Source: an uncultured Mucilaginibacter sp.
GTDB taxonomy: Bacteria; Bacteroidota; Bacteroidia; Sphingobacteriales; Sphingobacteriaceae
Direction: 5' to 3'
DNA length: 62,687 nucleotides
Assembly: GCA_913775265.1 (NCBI GenBank)
Contig: CAJYJH010000086.1
Location: 1 to 62,687 of the forward strand
The position numbers and the translations under genes were made by a program. Numbering within the stretch: position 1 is the first letter of the stretch; each line of letters starts with the position of its first letter. Below are positions 43,108 to 54,548 of the stretch, one piece after another. The notes under the pieces were generated by a model. That model saw nothing but the letters and a program-made list of their open reading frames with translations, ran no database searches and was not told the origin of the DNA.

Positions 43108-44823
43108 ATGAAACAACCTGATATTGCATCGCTGGGCTTAATCAGCGACCGCCACACCTGCGCCTTGCTTGATAAAGACGGTACGATTTGTTGGTATTGT
43201 CCCGAAGCCTTTGACCAACCAGCAATATTTTCGTCGTTGATTGATGAACATCGAGGCGGTTATTGGGACATCCAGTGCGATGCTAAAAAAGTTTCAACCA
43301 GGGAATTTACCGACCGCAGCAGTGTATTGCATACCACATTTGATGTTGACGGACGAAGCTTTACGCTAACCGACTTTATGCCGATAGGTGCGTCTTTCAA
43401 AGGCATTTGCAGACAATCGTCTGCCGCTCCGGTGACTATTACAGGTAATATTCACGTGCATGAGGGTTACGGTTTAGCAAAGGTTGCTTTATCACAGCAT
43501 AGCAAAAACTGCATTGAGATAACAGGTTTAAATAAATGGCTTCATTGCTCGCACACTTTAAAAATAGATGGAGACGTAATTACTTACACTATCCCCGCAG
43601 GTGAAGATAGCTGGGCAACATTTATTGACAGTGAGCAATTTGAACAAACAGATTTAGACAATGCTTTACAAAATACTTTACAAGCCTGGCAAGAGATTGA
43701 AAAACATATCGATTATAAAGGCTTGTTCGAGAAAGAAGTTTGTAACTCGTTGCGCGCCTTACAGCAGTTGGTATACGAGCCTACCGGCGGTGTTGTGGCA
43801 GCCCCAACCCTTGGTTTACCCGAAGTAATTGGCGGTAAGCGCAATTACGACTACCGTTACGTTTGGATGCGCGATGCGGCTTTGGTCACCTCATCATTAG
43901 TCGGCTTAAAAACTGACGGTAAAGTAGAGCGTAATTTTCTGTCGTTCATTGCCGGAGCGATGAAGAAGAATGAGCAAACACACGTATCGTGTTTTTACGG
44001 TATCGACCAATCTATCAAAGCTGATGCCCGTGAACTGCCGCTGAAGGGGTATCGTGATAGCCGGCCTGTGTTGGCCGGTAACACAGCTGCCGACCAGTTT
44101 CAGTTGGATGCAGAGTCGAGCATATTGCTGGCCTGCGGTGCCATTTATGGTAAGCTGAACGAAAAATTAGAATGGGACATTGTAGAAACCATTGCCGACT
44201 ATATCTGCAAAAACTGGGAACGCAAAGACAACGGCATTTGGGAAGAAGAGCAGGTACAGCACTACACCTCGAGCAAAGCCTTAGCGGCACGCGCACTGGA
44301 GGTAATGGCACCTTACCAACCTGATGCCGAAAGAGCCGAACGCTGGCTATACAACGCAGGCCTGATCCGTGATTTTATTAAGGCGAACTGTTTAACGACT
44401 GGTGGCGCTTATGCGGTCCATGCCGGATCAGAAGATGTTGATATTGCCTGTGCTTTATTCGTACCCTTTGGTTTTGTTGAACCAAACGATTCTGCCATGA
44501 TAAAAACCATTGAAGCTATTGAAAGCAGTTACGCCGAAGGCCATTTGTACCGCAGACATTTAATGGAATTTGACTCGGGCCAGGAAGGTGTGTTTTTAGC
44601 AGCCAGTTGCTGGATGGCACACCACTATGCTTTGGCAGGCAACCTTACCAAATCAGAAGCTATATTGAAAGCTGTGCAAGGCTGCGCCAATGACCTGGGC
44701 TACTTTAGCGAAGAAATGGATGTAAAAACTCATACCATGCTGGGCAATTTCCCGCAAACGTTTGTACACTCTTCTTTTATCTGCGCCGTTAACGGGTTAC
44801 AGCAGGCAATGGCCAACCATTAA
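43108..44823 (+). CDS. GH15-family glycoside hydrolase (glucoamylase/trehalase-like)
   Basis: A 571-residue protein with no signal peptide, so cytoplasmic. The N-terminal beta-sandwich (about 1-200; LGLISDRHTCALLDKDGTICWYC split) is followed by the (alpha/alpha)6 barrel (about 215-565). Active-site blocks are NYDYRYVWMRDAAL near residue 248, NGIWEEE with the likely general acid Glu near 374, and the base-side region DSGQEGVFLAASCWMAHHYALAG near 490. Family members hydrolyse alpha-glucosides such as trehalose, maltodextrin or dextran. The pairing with an SDR of the stress type would fit trehalose metabolism, but that is inference. Confidence 0.9.
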   Translation: MKQPDIASLGLISDRHTCALLDKDGTICWYCPEAFDQPAIFSSLIDEHRGGYWDIQCDAKKVSTREFTDRSSVLHTTFDVDGRSFTLTDFMPIGASFKGICRQSSAAPVTITGNIHVHEGYGLAKVALSQHSKNCIEITGLNKWLHCSHTLKIDGDVITYTIPAGEDSWATFIDSEQFEQTDLDNALQNTLQAWQEIEKHIDYKGLFEKEVCNSLRALQQLVYEPTGGVVAAPTLGLPEVIGGKRNYDYRYVWMRDAALVTSSLVGLKTDGKVERNFLSFIAGAMKKNEQTHVSCFYGIDQSIKADARELPLKGYRDSRPVLAGNTAADQFQLDAESSILLACGAIYGKLNEKLEWDIVETIADYICKNWERKDNGIWEEEQVQHYTSSKALAARALEVMAPYQPDAERAERWLYNAGLIRDFIKANCLTTGGAYAVHAGSEDVDIACALFVPFGFVEPNDSAMIKTIEAIESSYAEGHLYRRHLMEFDSGQEGVFLAASCWMAHHYALAGNLTKSEAILKAVQGCANDLGYFSEEMDVKTHTMLGNFPQTFVHSSFICAVNGLQQAMANH

Positions 44824-44838
44824 TTGTTTACGTAAGTG

Positions 44839-46041
<1,203 letters not shown>

Positions 46042-46058
46042 TTAAAACGAATAACAAA

Positions 46059-47189
<1,131 letters not shown>

Positions 47190-47265
47190 TTAGGTTTACA
47201 AAAATGTTATTGGTGTACAACTTGATAGATCATCCGGTTTAAAAGCCCGATTTGCGGTGAAAGAA

Positions 47266-48189
47266 CTATTTGATATTCTTTTTCTCCACCGTCCATTGTG
47301 CGTCTTTAGATAGCCCAGGCGGATTACCGGTAAATAGCTGGCCGGCTTGCTTGTCGCCTTTAAGCTGCCACTCATACCAGGCCGTTGCAACGCGGGCAAA
47401 TTCGCCGCCATGCGGCTTGCCGTAGGTTCCGCCATGGCCCACGTCCATGTTGGCCACAAACACCGGCACATGATTGATCTGGCGATAATCGTCCATACCG
47501 TTTTTGTAAGCAATGTCTTTTTCGCCACCCAACAAATAAAGTGTAGGCGTGTGCAATTTGGCTAATTGATCTTTGGTTAACGCAGGCATTCCGGGCATCC
47601 CGGTTCCTGGATTGATGAATATGCCGCTGTTGCAAACTACCGTGGTGGTTACCCGTGGGTCTGTTGCGTTTTCTAAAGTTTGTAAGCCACCACACGACAT
47701 TCCGCTTACTGCTATCTTGCTTACGTCAACCTTTTTATATAAAGGGCTGTTTTTGTCGCTGTTTTGCGCAATGGCCCAATCAATGGCATCTTTCATTTGC
47801 GACGAAGTAGATCTGCCTCCACCCTTCTCACCTTCCTGCGGCATAGGCCCGATAGCCACCACTAAAAAACCGTGCGAGGCAACTTCCGATAAAAAGTTCA
47901 CATGCTCCCAGGGCGAGTTGGCACAGGCTCCATTCCCCCAGGCAATGATGGGCAGTTTGTTGCTACCACCAAACGACTTTAAATCGGCAGGCCTGAAAAC
48001 GGTATGCGTGGGCAACGATGCCTCTTGCAGCATCACCGCTTTATACCGGCCGGTGCCTCCATCCTCAATAGTTCGCGAGGTAGCTTTAACTGCTGCATTA
48101 TAGGTTTGTGCATAGCCGGCATTAAGCATGCAACCTAATGAAAGGGCTACGCTCAACAGCAAGCCTTTTCTGATTTTTTTATTGATCAT
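47266..48189 (-). CDS. Exported alpha/beta hydrolase
   Basis: A 307-residue exported protein with a signal peptide ending near AGYAQ. The alpha/beta hydrolase core has the oxyanion region AWGNGACANSPWEH near residue 84, the nucleophile elbow SGMSCGG (Ser near 170), and the catalytic His in DVGHGGTYGKPHGGEF near 252. Similar proteins are annotated as dienelactone-hydrolase-like or chlorophyllase-like esterases. In this operon it is the third esterase after SusCD, with 171 bp to the SusD gene. A TAGTTTTG box at 48289-48296 (minus) may give it a promoter of its own. Confidence 0.78.
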   Translation of the reverse strand: MINKKIRKGLLLSVALSLGCMLNAGYAQTYNAAVKATSRTIEDGGTGRYKAVMLQEASLPTHTVFRPADLKSFGGSNKLPIIAWGNGACANSPWEHVNFLSEVASHGFLVVAIGPMPQEGEKGGGRSTSSQMKDAIDWAIAQNSDKNSPLYKKVDVSKIAVSGMSCGGLQTLENATDPRVTTTVVCNSGIFINPGTGMPGMPALTKDQLAKLHTPTLYLLGGEKDIAYKNGMDDYRQINHVPVFVANMDVGHGGTYGKPHGGEFARVATAWYEWQLKGDKQAGQLFTGNPPGLSKDAQWTVEKKNIK

Positions 48190-48288
48190 CGGTTTTTGGT
48201 TTAAGTATTTGGAGCAATGACAAATCGCCGTTTTATTAAAGGCAATTTGTCATCAAAACTTACATTTAATAATCATCAATTTGTTGCT

Positions 48289-48296
48289 CAAAACTA
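48289..48296 (-). promoter_or_regulatory. Weak candidate -7 box between SusD and the esterases
   Basis: On the minus strand TAGTTTTG fits TAnnTTTG exactly, 99 bp before the alpha/beta hydrolase start. No -33 TTG at the proper spacing is seen. Confidence 0.25.
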
Positions 48297-48360
48297 CATG
48301 GCACCCCTGCTTTGTGATGATACGGACATGCAATAAGATTACACTTTTGTTCAATTGTGC

Positions 48361-49878
48361 TTACTTGTCCCAAAAAACCCGGGTATCTAAATCGTCACTA
48401 CCGCCAATGCTGGCTACCGCTGCCCGGTAATTGTCAGCGTTTACTGATGCTTCTGATTGCGGGTAACTAAACCGGCGAACAAAATCACCTTTAATCTGCT
48501 TACCCGGGTAACGGTTTGGCGTAAGCGCCGGGAAGCCCGACCTTCTAAAATTTGCCCAGGCTTCCGGTCCATTGGTAAAAGAGTTAATCCAGTATTGAGT
48601 ATTGATTAATTGCAACGCATTGGCATCATTATAAGCTACACCAAGCGTATTTAAATAAACCGTTTGCGTATTGGCCGGAATCACCGCGCTGGCATCGTAA
48701 GCAACTACCTGATCTAAAGCTGCCCGCACCCCATTACTATAATAAGTTGAGGCAGCGGTACCACTTATCCATCCACGGTAAGCGGCTTCAGCCAGTAACA
48801 ATTGAGTTTGTGCGTACGTTACAAAAAATTGTGGCGTAGTTACTTTGGCAATAATGGCATAGTTTACCTGCGAGTAATTAAAGCCGGCACCTACAGACCC
48901 GCGATAACCAGGAGCTGTCGGCAGCGTACCCGAATCGTAACCAACCGGCAAGCCAAATTGGTTGGCGGTTGTGGTGTCACCCACTAAGGTTGGCGCCTTT
49001 CCGGGATCGGCATATTTAGCCGAAAAATATTTAAGGCGTGGATCTTTAGTAGATTTCAACTGGGTTACAAACGGCTCGGCCAGGTAATAGGTGTTGGTAA
49101 GTACCGATACACCTGTGCTTACTACGTTTGGATACTGCTGGGTATACTTAATTAAACAGTTATCACTGTTTGACTGCATTACACCGCCAGCCACCGCAGC
49201 ACTCACTATAGTTTGCGCCTTGGCAGGGTCAATCTTAGAGTATCGCATGCCTGCCCTAAGTAATAAAGAGTAACCCAGTTTTTTCCATTGTGCCACGTTA
49301 CCCGCATAAAAAAGATCAGCGGTTACAATATCTTTAGAGGGGTCAAGCGCTGCCGAAGCTTGGGTAAGTTCCTTTACGATATCGGTATAAATATCTTGTT
49401 GTTTATCGTATTTAGGCGTAGTTACCCCTGTCAGATAAGCTTGTCCTGCTTCGGTATAAGGCACATCGCCATAGGTATCTACCAAAGTCATAAACTGGTA
49501 GGCACGCCATATACGGGCTTCATTGTATAAGTTAGATCGTGCTGGAACATCTTTAGTCTGGCTAATAACCTGTGCTATTAGTTTTACAGATCCGTTATAG
49601 GTATTGTTCCAGCGGGCTGATGTGTATGTTTGATTCAGCACGTTAAAGTTAAATGCCGAGGTTATACCGCCAAACGGATTCACAAACTGTTGCACAATGG
49701 TAGGCTCAAACTCAAACAGCGAATTGTAGTTTGAATATTCTGCATTGGTAAACAGAAACGAAGCGTCGAGCGATGTTGGGTTGTTAGGGTTGATGTTGAG
49801 TTCGCGAAACCCCTTATCACAACTCATCATAAGTGCAATACAGATGGAGGTTATCGAAAGTATAGTAAACTTCTTCAT
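48361..49878 (-). CDS. SusD/RagB nutrient-binding lipoprotein (SusD-like branch)
   Basis: A 505-residue lipoprotein with lipobox MMSC (Cys20). The start of the mature part (FRELNINPNNPTSLDASFLFTNAEY split) is typical of the SusD/RagB branch that lacks the classical C-terminal RagB signature. The TPR-like region has NLYNEARIWRAYQFMTLVDTYGDVPY split over residues 118-143, and the C-terminus shows QYWINSFTNGPEAWANFRRSG near 430. It starts 9 bp after the SusC stop and must work with it. Confidence 0.93.
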   Translation of the reverse strand: MKKFTILSITSICIALMMSCDKGFRELNINPNNPTSLDASFLFTNAEYSNYNSLFEFEPTIVQQFVNPFGGITSAFNFNVLNQTYTSARWNNTYNGSVKLIAQVISQTKDVPARSNLYNEARIWRAYQFMTLVDTYGDVPYTEAGQAYLTGVTTPKYDKQQDIYTDIVKELTQASAALDPSKDIVTADLFYAGNVAQWKKLGYSLLLRAGMRYSKIDPAKAQTIVSAAVAGGVMQSNSDNCLIKYTQQYPNVVSTGVSVLTNTYYLAEPFVTQLKSTKDPRLKYFSAKYADPGKAPTLVGDTTTANQFGLPVGYDSGTLPTAPGYRGSVGAGFNYSQVNYAIIAKVTTPQFFVTYAQTQLLLAEAAYRGWISGTAASTYYSNGVRAALDQVVAYDASAVIPANTQTVYLNTLGVAYNDANALQLINTQYWINSFTNGPEAWANFRRSGFPALTPNRYPGKQIKGDFVRRFSYPQSEASVNADNYRAAVASIGGSDDLDTRVFWDK

Positions 49879-49887
49879 AACAAGCTT

Positions 49888-52800
49888 TTAAAATTTCACG
49901 TTAAGGTTAAATCCATAGGTGCGCACGGTAGGCAACGAGGCCTGCTCGTAACCAGTCAGGGCGTCGCCGCTGTAAGACATAGCTTCAGGATCAATGTTAT
50001 CTACGTACTTTTTGATAATAAGCACATTATGGCACACGGCAGATAATACCAGGCTCTTCACATATTTTTTATTGAGCAGGCCTGTCAGATCATAACCCAA
50101 CGAGAGGTTTCTGAGTTTTACGAAACTACTGTTGTAAATAAAAGGATCGAGAATGTTTTGCGAACGGTAGTTGGCATAAAAATCCTCAGCATTCACGGCC
50201 GTGGTATTCGGTGTACCATCCTGGTTTACACCCGGAAAAATGACGCCGCCTTCGCGACCGGGTAATGACGCTTTAGATAAGCCCTGGCGTAAAAAGTTAA
50301 GGTTGGAGCTCGATAACATCTTACCACCGGCCTTATAATCAATGTGTACCATCAGGCTCAGCTTCTTATAATTAAAGTTGTTTACCCAACCACCGGTTGC
50401 TTTGGGCAATGCGCTGCCAAACAAAACCGGCGATGTGCTGGCCAGCGGTTTACCACCCGACAAAATGATGTTGCCATTAGCATCGCGGCGGTAAGTAGCA
50501 CCCTGAATTTGATTAAGCGGAAGCCCTACCTGATGTATTATGGCGCCAAAGAATTCGCCTGCACCCACCTGTAATTGTTGCTGCCCATTGGCCAGTGCTA
50601 ACACTTTAGAACGATTAAGTGCCGTGTTGAAAGATGAGCGCCATACAAAGTTTTTTTCTTTAACAGGTACCAACTCCAGGTTAAACTCTAAGCCCTGATT
50701 TTGCAAACTACCAAGGTTAACTGTTGTGCTGGTGTAACCAGAGGCGTTAGAGATAGCAATGTTTAATATCTGATTAGTAGTTTTTTTATGATAAGCGGCG
50801 ACGTCCAGATTAACCCGGTTGTTGAGCAAATGCAGCTCCAGGCCTACCTCTTTCTCTTGTACAGAGTAAGGTTTTAGGTTGAGGTTAGGCGTACCGGCAT
50901 TGTTGATTAACCCCAATGGCAAACCATTAAATAAATTTTGCTGAATACCGAACGTAAGCGAATTGCTGTAAGCACCAATACCATTGGCACTACCTACATA
51001 AGCATATGATGCTCTGATTTTACCAAAGTTAAGCCAGGTAGGTTTTGATTTTAAAAACTCCGAGAATACAAAGCTACCGCTTACCGATGGGTAGAAATAA
51101 TGGTTACTTTCGGGGCTTAACACCGAAAACCAATCGTTTCTGCCTGTTAGGTTTAAAAACAGGTATGATTTATAACCCAATTCGGCCGAACCGTACAAAG
51201 AGTTAATTTTTGAACGGGCTACGTTATACGATGACGTGGTGGTAACGCCGTTGCCGATGGTATATAAATCACGTACATAGAAGTTGGTAGCCGTTTCGGT
51301 AAAGTTTTGATAGTATGAGGGGAAGGTGTTACCGCCAAAGCTGGCATCTAAACTAAAATCGCCCCATTTGTGTGCACCACCCACTAAAAAGTCCATGTTT
51401 AGCTGACGGTTTGTAGTGTTATTAACGGTATACAAACCGGCATACTGCCCGGCGGGCGCAGGCGACAAGAACCGCGAGCCCGTTGGATCATTACGCTCAA
51501 ACGGCGTCACCAGATAGTCCATATTTACACGGCCTTGCGCATAAAGCCAGTCAAAAAACTGATAACGAATGGTTGCTGTGCCCAGTAAATGATCTTTGGT
51601 TTGCTTGTTAAACTGCCGCCCCATTAACCAGTAAGGGTTGGTTAAAGTATTAAAACGCGAAGTAGGCGTTTCGTTACCATTGGCATCCACTGCACCATCA
51701 CGCAAAACATCTAAACTGATGGAATTAGAATAGCGATAGATATAAGTAGGTATAGATCCACCCTGAATACCAATTACCGGTGCATTGTTATTTTGCTCGT
51801 GGTCATAATTGATATAAACTTGCGCTGTCAGCTTAGGTGTAAAACTGTAATTCAACCCCAGGTTGAATATCTTTTTATGGTAGTCGTTGTTTGGAACTAT
51901 ACCCTGCGCATCCTGGTTTGAATAGGCAAACCTAAAGCTACCCTTTTCATTACCGCCTGACATGGCCAGCGTATTGGTCCAGGAATTGGCCAGTCTGAAA
52001 AATTTACGTACACGGTTTCTTTCCGGGGCGTACGGACGTTGAACACCATCAAACTGAAAGGTAGGTGCATTGTCAAACTTCTCACCAAAACTCCAGCCGC
52101 CGGAGCTTTGCGCCTCGCCTTGTGTTTTTGGCCTTACGTTGTTTTCGCCCTGACCATACTCATACTGAAAATCGGTAAAATCGAGGGCCTGGTTTTGCGT
52201 AAAATTTGAGGTAAATTCAATACCAATACCTGCATTTTTGGCGCCGGTTTTAGTAGTGATGATGATGGCACCATTGCTGGCCCGCGCACCATAAAGTGCA
52301 GCTGCGGTAGCGCCTTTCAATACAGTCATCGATTCAATATCGTCCGGGTTGATCTGTTGCAGGTTATCGCCTAAATCCACAATCTGGGTGTAGCTATTGG
52401 CGCCGCTGGCTTCTTGCGATAGTGGCAAACCATTTAATACAATCAGCGGAGAGTTATCGCCCTGAAAAGATGATTGTCCGCGTAAACGCACTTTGGTACT
52501 ACCACCAGGGCCGCTGGCCGGAGGTGATATATCTAAACCGGCTACTTTACCCTCTAAAGCGTTAGCAAAGTTGGTAGTGCGGTTGGTCGTAATTTCGGCC
52601 ACTTTTACGGTTTCGGCTGCGTAACCTAATTTTTTGGCTTCGCGCTTAATACCCAGGGCCGTCACTACTACATCGGTAAGGGCATTATTTTTAGCTACCA
52701 TACTTACATTAACAGTACTGTTACCCGATACAGATACCGTTTTTGAGTTAAAGCCGATGTAATCAAACGTTAGCACCGCACTTTTATCAGTAACGCGGAT

Positions 52801-53073
52801 AGTATAATTACCGCCCACATCAGTTACTGTACCCTTGCTTGTGCCTTGCTCCTTAATAGAAACGCCTGCCAGCGGTTCTCCTTTTTCGTCGGTTACCCGG
52901 CCCGACACAGCAAAGTCAGCATCAACTAATTTGAGCGTAAGTGAGCTGACCGGAGCATCTGTTTTTTTTACGCCAGCGTAAGTCGTTGCCGACACTGATA
53001 GCGAGCAAAAGCCCAGCACCAGGTATGGCATATAACTCCGCATCAAAACGCAGTTTAAGTAATTCTTCTTCAT
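49888..53073 (-). CDS. SusC/RagA TonB-linked receptor without STN domain
   Basis: A 1061-residue outer-membrane transporter. After the signal peptide (near 34) comes the carboxypeptidase-regulatory-like domain (about 55-130; SGRVTDEKGEPLAGVSIKEQG), then the plug (VVVTALGIKREAKKLGYA and the LRGQSSFQGDNSPLIVLNG block) and the barrel ending in FNLNVKF. Unlike the other SusC in the window there is no STN domain and no sigma/FecR pair, so its control is different. It starts the operon SusC-SusD-esterase-CE1-CE1 on the minus strand. Confidence 0.95.
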   Translation of the reverse strand: MKKNYLNCVLMRSYMPYLVLGFCSLSVSATTYAGVKKTDAPVSSLTLKLVDADFAVSGRVTDEKGEPLAGVSIKEQGTSKGTVTDVGGNYTIRVTDKSAVLTFDYIGFNSKTVSVSGNSTVNVSMVAKNNALTDVVVTALGIKREAKKLGYAAETVKVAEITTNRTTNFANALEGKVAGLDISPPASGPGGSTKVRLRGQSSFQGDNSPLIVLNGLPLSQEASGANSYTQIVDLGDNLQQINPDDIESMTVLKGATAAALYGARASNGAIIITTKTGAKNAGIGIEFTSNFTQNQALDFTDFQYEYGQGENNVRPKTQGEAQSSGGWSFGEKFDNAPTFQFDGVQRPYAPERNRVRKFFRLANSWTNTLAMSGGNEKGSFRFAYSNQDAQGIVPNNDYHKKIFNLGLNYSFTPKLTAQVYINYDHEQNNNAPVIGIQGGSIPTYIYRYSNSISLDVLRDGAVDANGNETPTSRFNTLTNPYWLMGRQFNKQTKDHLLGTATIRYQFFDWLYAQGRVNMDYLVTPFERNDPTGSRFLSPAPAGQYAGLYTVNNTTNRQLNMDFLVGGAHKWGDFSLDASFGGNTFPSYYQNFTETATNFYVRDLYTIGNGVTTTSSYNVARSKINSLYGSAELGYKSYLFLNLTGRNDWFSVLSPESNHYFYPSVSGSFVFSEFLKSKPTWLNFGKIRASYAYVGSANGIGAYSNSLTFGIQQNLFNGLPLGLINNAGTPNLNLKPYSVQEKEVGLELHLLNNRVNLDVAAYHKKTTNQILNIAISNASGYTSTTVNLGSLQNQGLEFNLELVPVKEKNFVWRSSFNTALNRSKVLALANGQQQLQVGAGEFFGAIIHQVGLPLNQIQGATYRRDANGNIILSGGKPLASTSPVLFGSALPKATGGWVNNFNYKKLSLMVHIDYKAGGKMLSSSNLNFLRQGLSKASLPGREGGVIFPGVNQDGTPNTTAVNAEDFYANYRSQNILDPFIYNSSFVKLRNLSLGYDLTGLLNKKYVKSLVLSAVCHNVLIIKKYVDNIDPEAMSYSGDALTGYEQASLPTVRTYGFNLNVKF

Positions 53074-53213
53074 AATAATAAAGCTTCAATTAGGTTAATT
53101 AATTGCTACCGGTCAGATTGGTGCTGCCGGTTAATGAGAGGTAATTTATTTTGAGCAAAAACGTGTGTTACGTTAAGTTTCCATGCATAAATTCATATCT
53201 TAAGTTTTATTGA

Positions 53214-54533
53214 TTAAATAATTATATTTAGGATTAGCACTCCAATCAGGCCTAATACCGAAACCATCGTTTCCATGGCCGTCCAGGATTTAAAGGTTTC
53301 TTTAAGGCTGAGCTGAAAGTATTCTTTATAAAGCCAGAAGGCAGAATCATTTACGTGCGAACCAAAGAGGCTACCGGCACCAATAGACAACACCAGCAGA
53401 TCGGGATTTGCGCCTGAATGCACCGCCAATGGGTACAATATACCGGCAGCAGTGAGTCCGGCTACCGTGGCCGAACCTAAACAAACCCGCAGCAAGGCAG
53501 TAACCGCCCAAGCCAGCAGCAGCGGATTAATGGCATAACTGCTTAACATAGTGCTGAGCTGATCACTAAACTTACTGTCAACAAATATTTGCTTAAGGGC
53601 ACCGGCACTACCAATGATGAGCAAAATCATAGCTACATCTTTAATGGCTCCGGTGTAGCAGGTCATTACTTCTTTAACCGGTTTGCCGTGAGCTGTTCCC
53701 AATGTTACCGTAGTCACCATTAGGGTAATGAGCATGGCCACCGCCGGGTCGCCAAAAAAATGAAATGTGCTAACCAACGTACTTTCAGGACCGGCAAGAA
53801 GCGGTGCCAGGCTGGCTATTGCAATTAACAGCACCGGCAATATTGATGAGATAACACTGTTAACCATGCCGGGCAACTGGTGTTGGCTTATTGTTTCGGC
53901 AGGGGCCGATATTAAACCTGAATGCCTCACAAAATTGCGGAAACGGCCGGCAAACACAGGCCCGGCAATGATGATGGTTGGTATGGCAATGATAAAGCCG
54001 TAAAGAAAAGTTTTAGTTAAGTCGGCATTAAAAATGCCAATTAAAGACATTGGCGACGGATGCGGCGGCAAAAAACCGTGCATTACCGATAGCGCCGTAA
54101 GCATAGGCAGACCAATGTAAACCGATGGTAACTTGTACTGATAGGCAATTGAAAAGATGATAGGAACCGCCAGAATGAAACCTACGTTGTAATAAAGCGG
54201 TATACCGATGATAAGTCCGGTAAACGCCATGGCATACCTGATATACTTGTACCCGAAGATGCGGTGCATTAAAGTACTGATCTGAAGGGCAGCGCCGCTT
54301 TCGGCCACAATTTTACCCAGCATAGCGCCGAAAATAATAACGGCGGCTACCGATCCAAGGCTGTCACCAATACCTTTGTTAACCGACTTCATAATGTTGC
54401 CGGCAGGCATGCCTAACAGCAAACCTGCAACTATGGCGGTACATACAAAGCTGATAAAGGCATTAGCTTTTACCCAGGTAATTAATAGTACCAGTAATAA
54501 AATACAAGCAAACAGCGTAAGTAAAATCATCAA
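53214..54533 (-). CDS. GntP-family gluconate/aldonate permease
   Basis: A 439-residue inner-membrane protein with about 12 helices. Family blocks are GKIVAESGAALQISTL near residue 70, LPPHPSPMSLIGIFNADL near 154, and SLFGSHVNDSAFWLYKEYF near 390. GntP proteins import gluconate or related sugar acids with protons. It is the last gene of the unit FAH-protein, IlvD/Edd, GntP, and begins 15 bp after the dehydratase stop, so it is the transporter for the substrate of that enzyme. Confidence 0.92.
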   Translation of the reverse strand: MMILLTLFACILLLVLLITWVKANAFISFVCTAIVAGLLLGMPAGNIMKSVNKGIGDSLGSVAAVIIFGAMLGKIVAESGAALQISTLMHRIFGYKYIRYAMAFTGLIIGIPLYYNVGFILAVPIIFSIAYQYKLPSVYIGLPMLTALSVMHGFLPPHPSPMSLIGIFNADLTKTFLYGFIIAIPTIIIAGPVFAGRFRNFVRHSGLISAPAETISQHQLPGMVNSVISSILPVLLIAIASLAPLLAGPESTLVSTFHFFGDPAVAMLITLMVTTVTLGTAHGKPVKEVMTCYTGAIKDVAMILLIIGSAGALKQIFVDSKFSDQLSTMLSSYAINPLLLAWAVTALLRVCLGSATVAGLTAAGILYPLAVHSGANPDLLVLSIGAGSLFGSHVNDSAFWLYKEYFQLSLKETFKSWTAMETMVSVLGLIGVLILNIII

Positions 54534-54548
54534 ACTTTTACGTGTTAT

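Noticed and set aside
47573..48103. A 176-residue plus-strand ORF.
   Set aside because: It lies wholly opposite the exported alpha/beta hydrolase, whose active-site motifs and signal peptide are clear.
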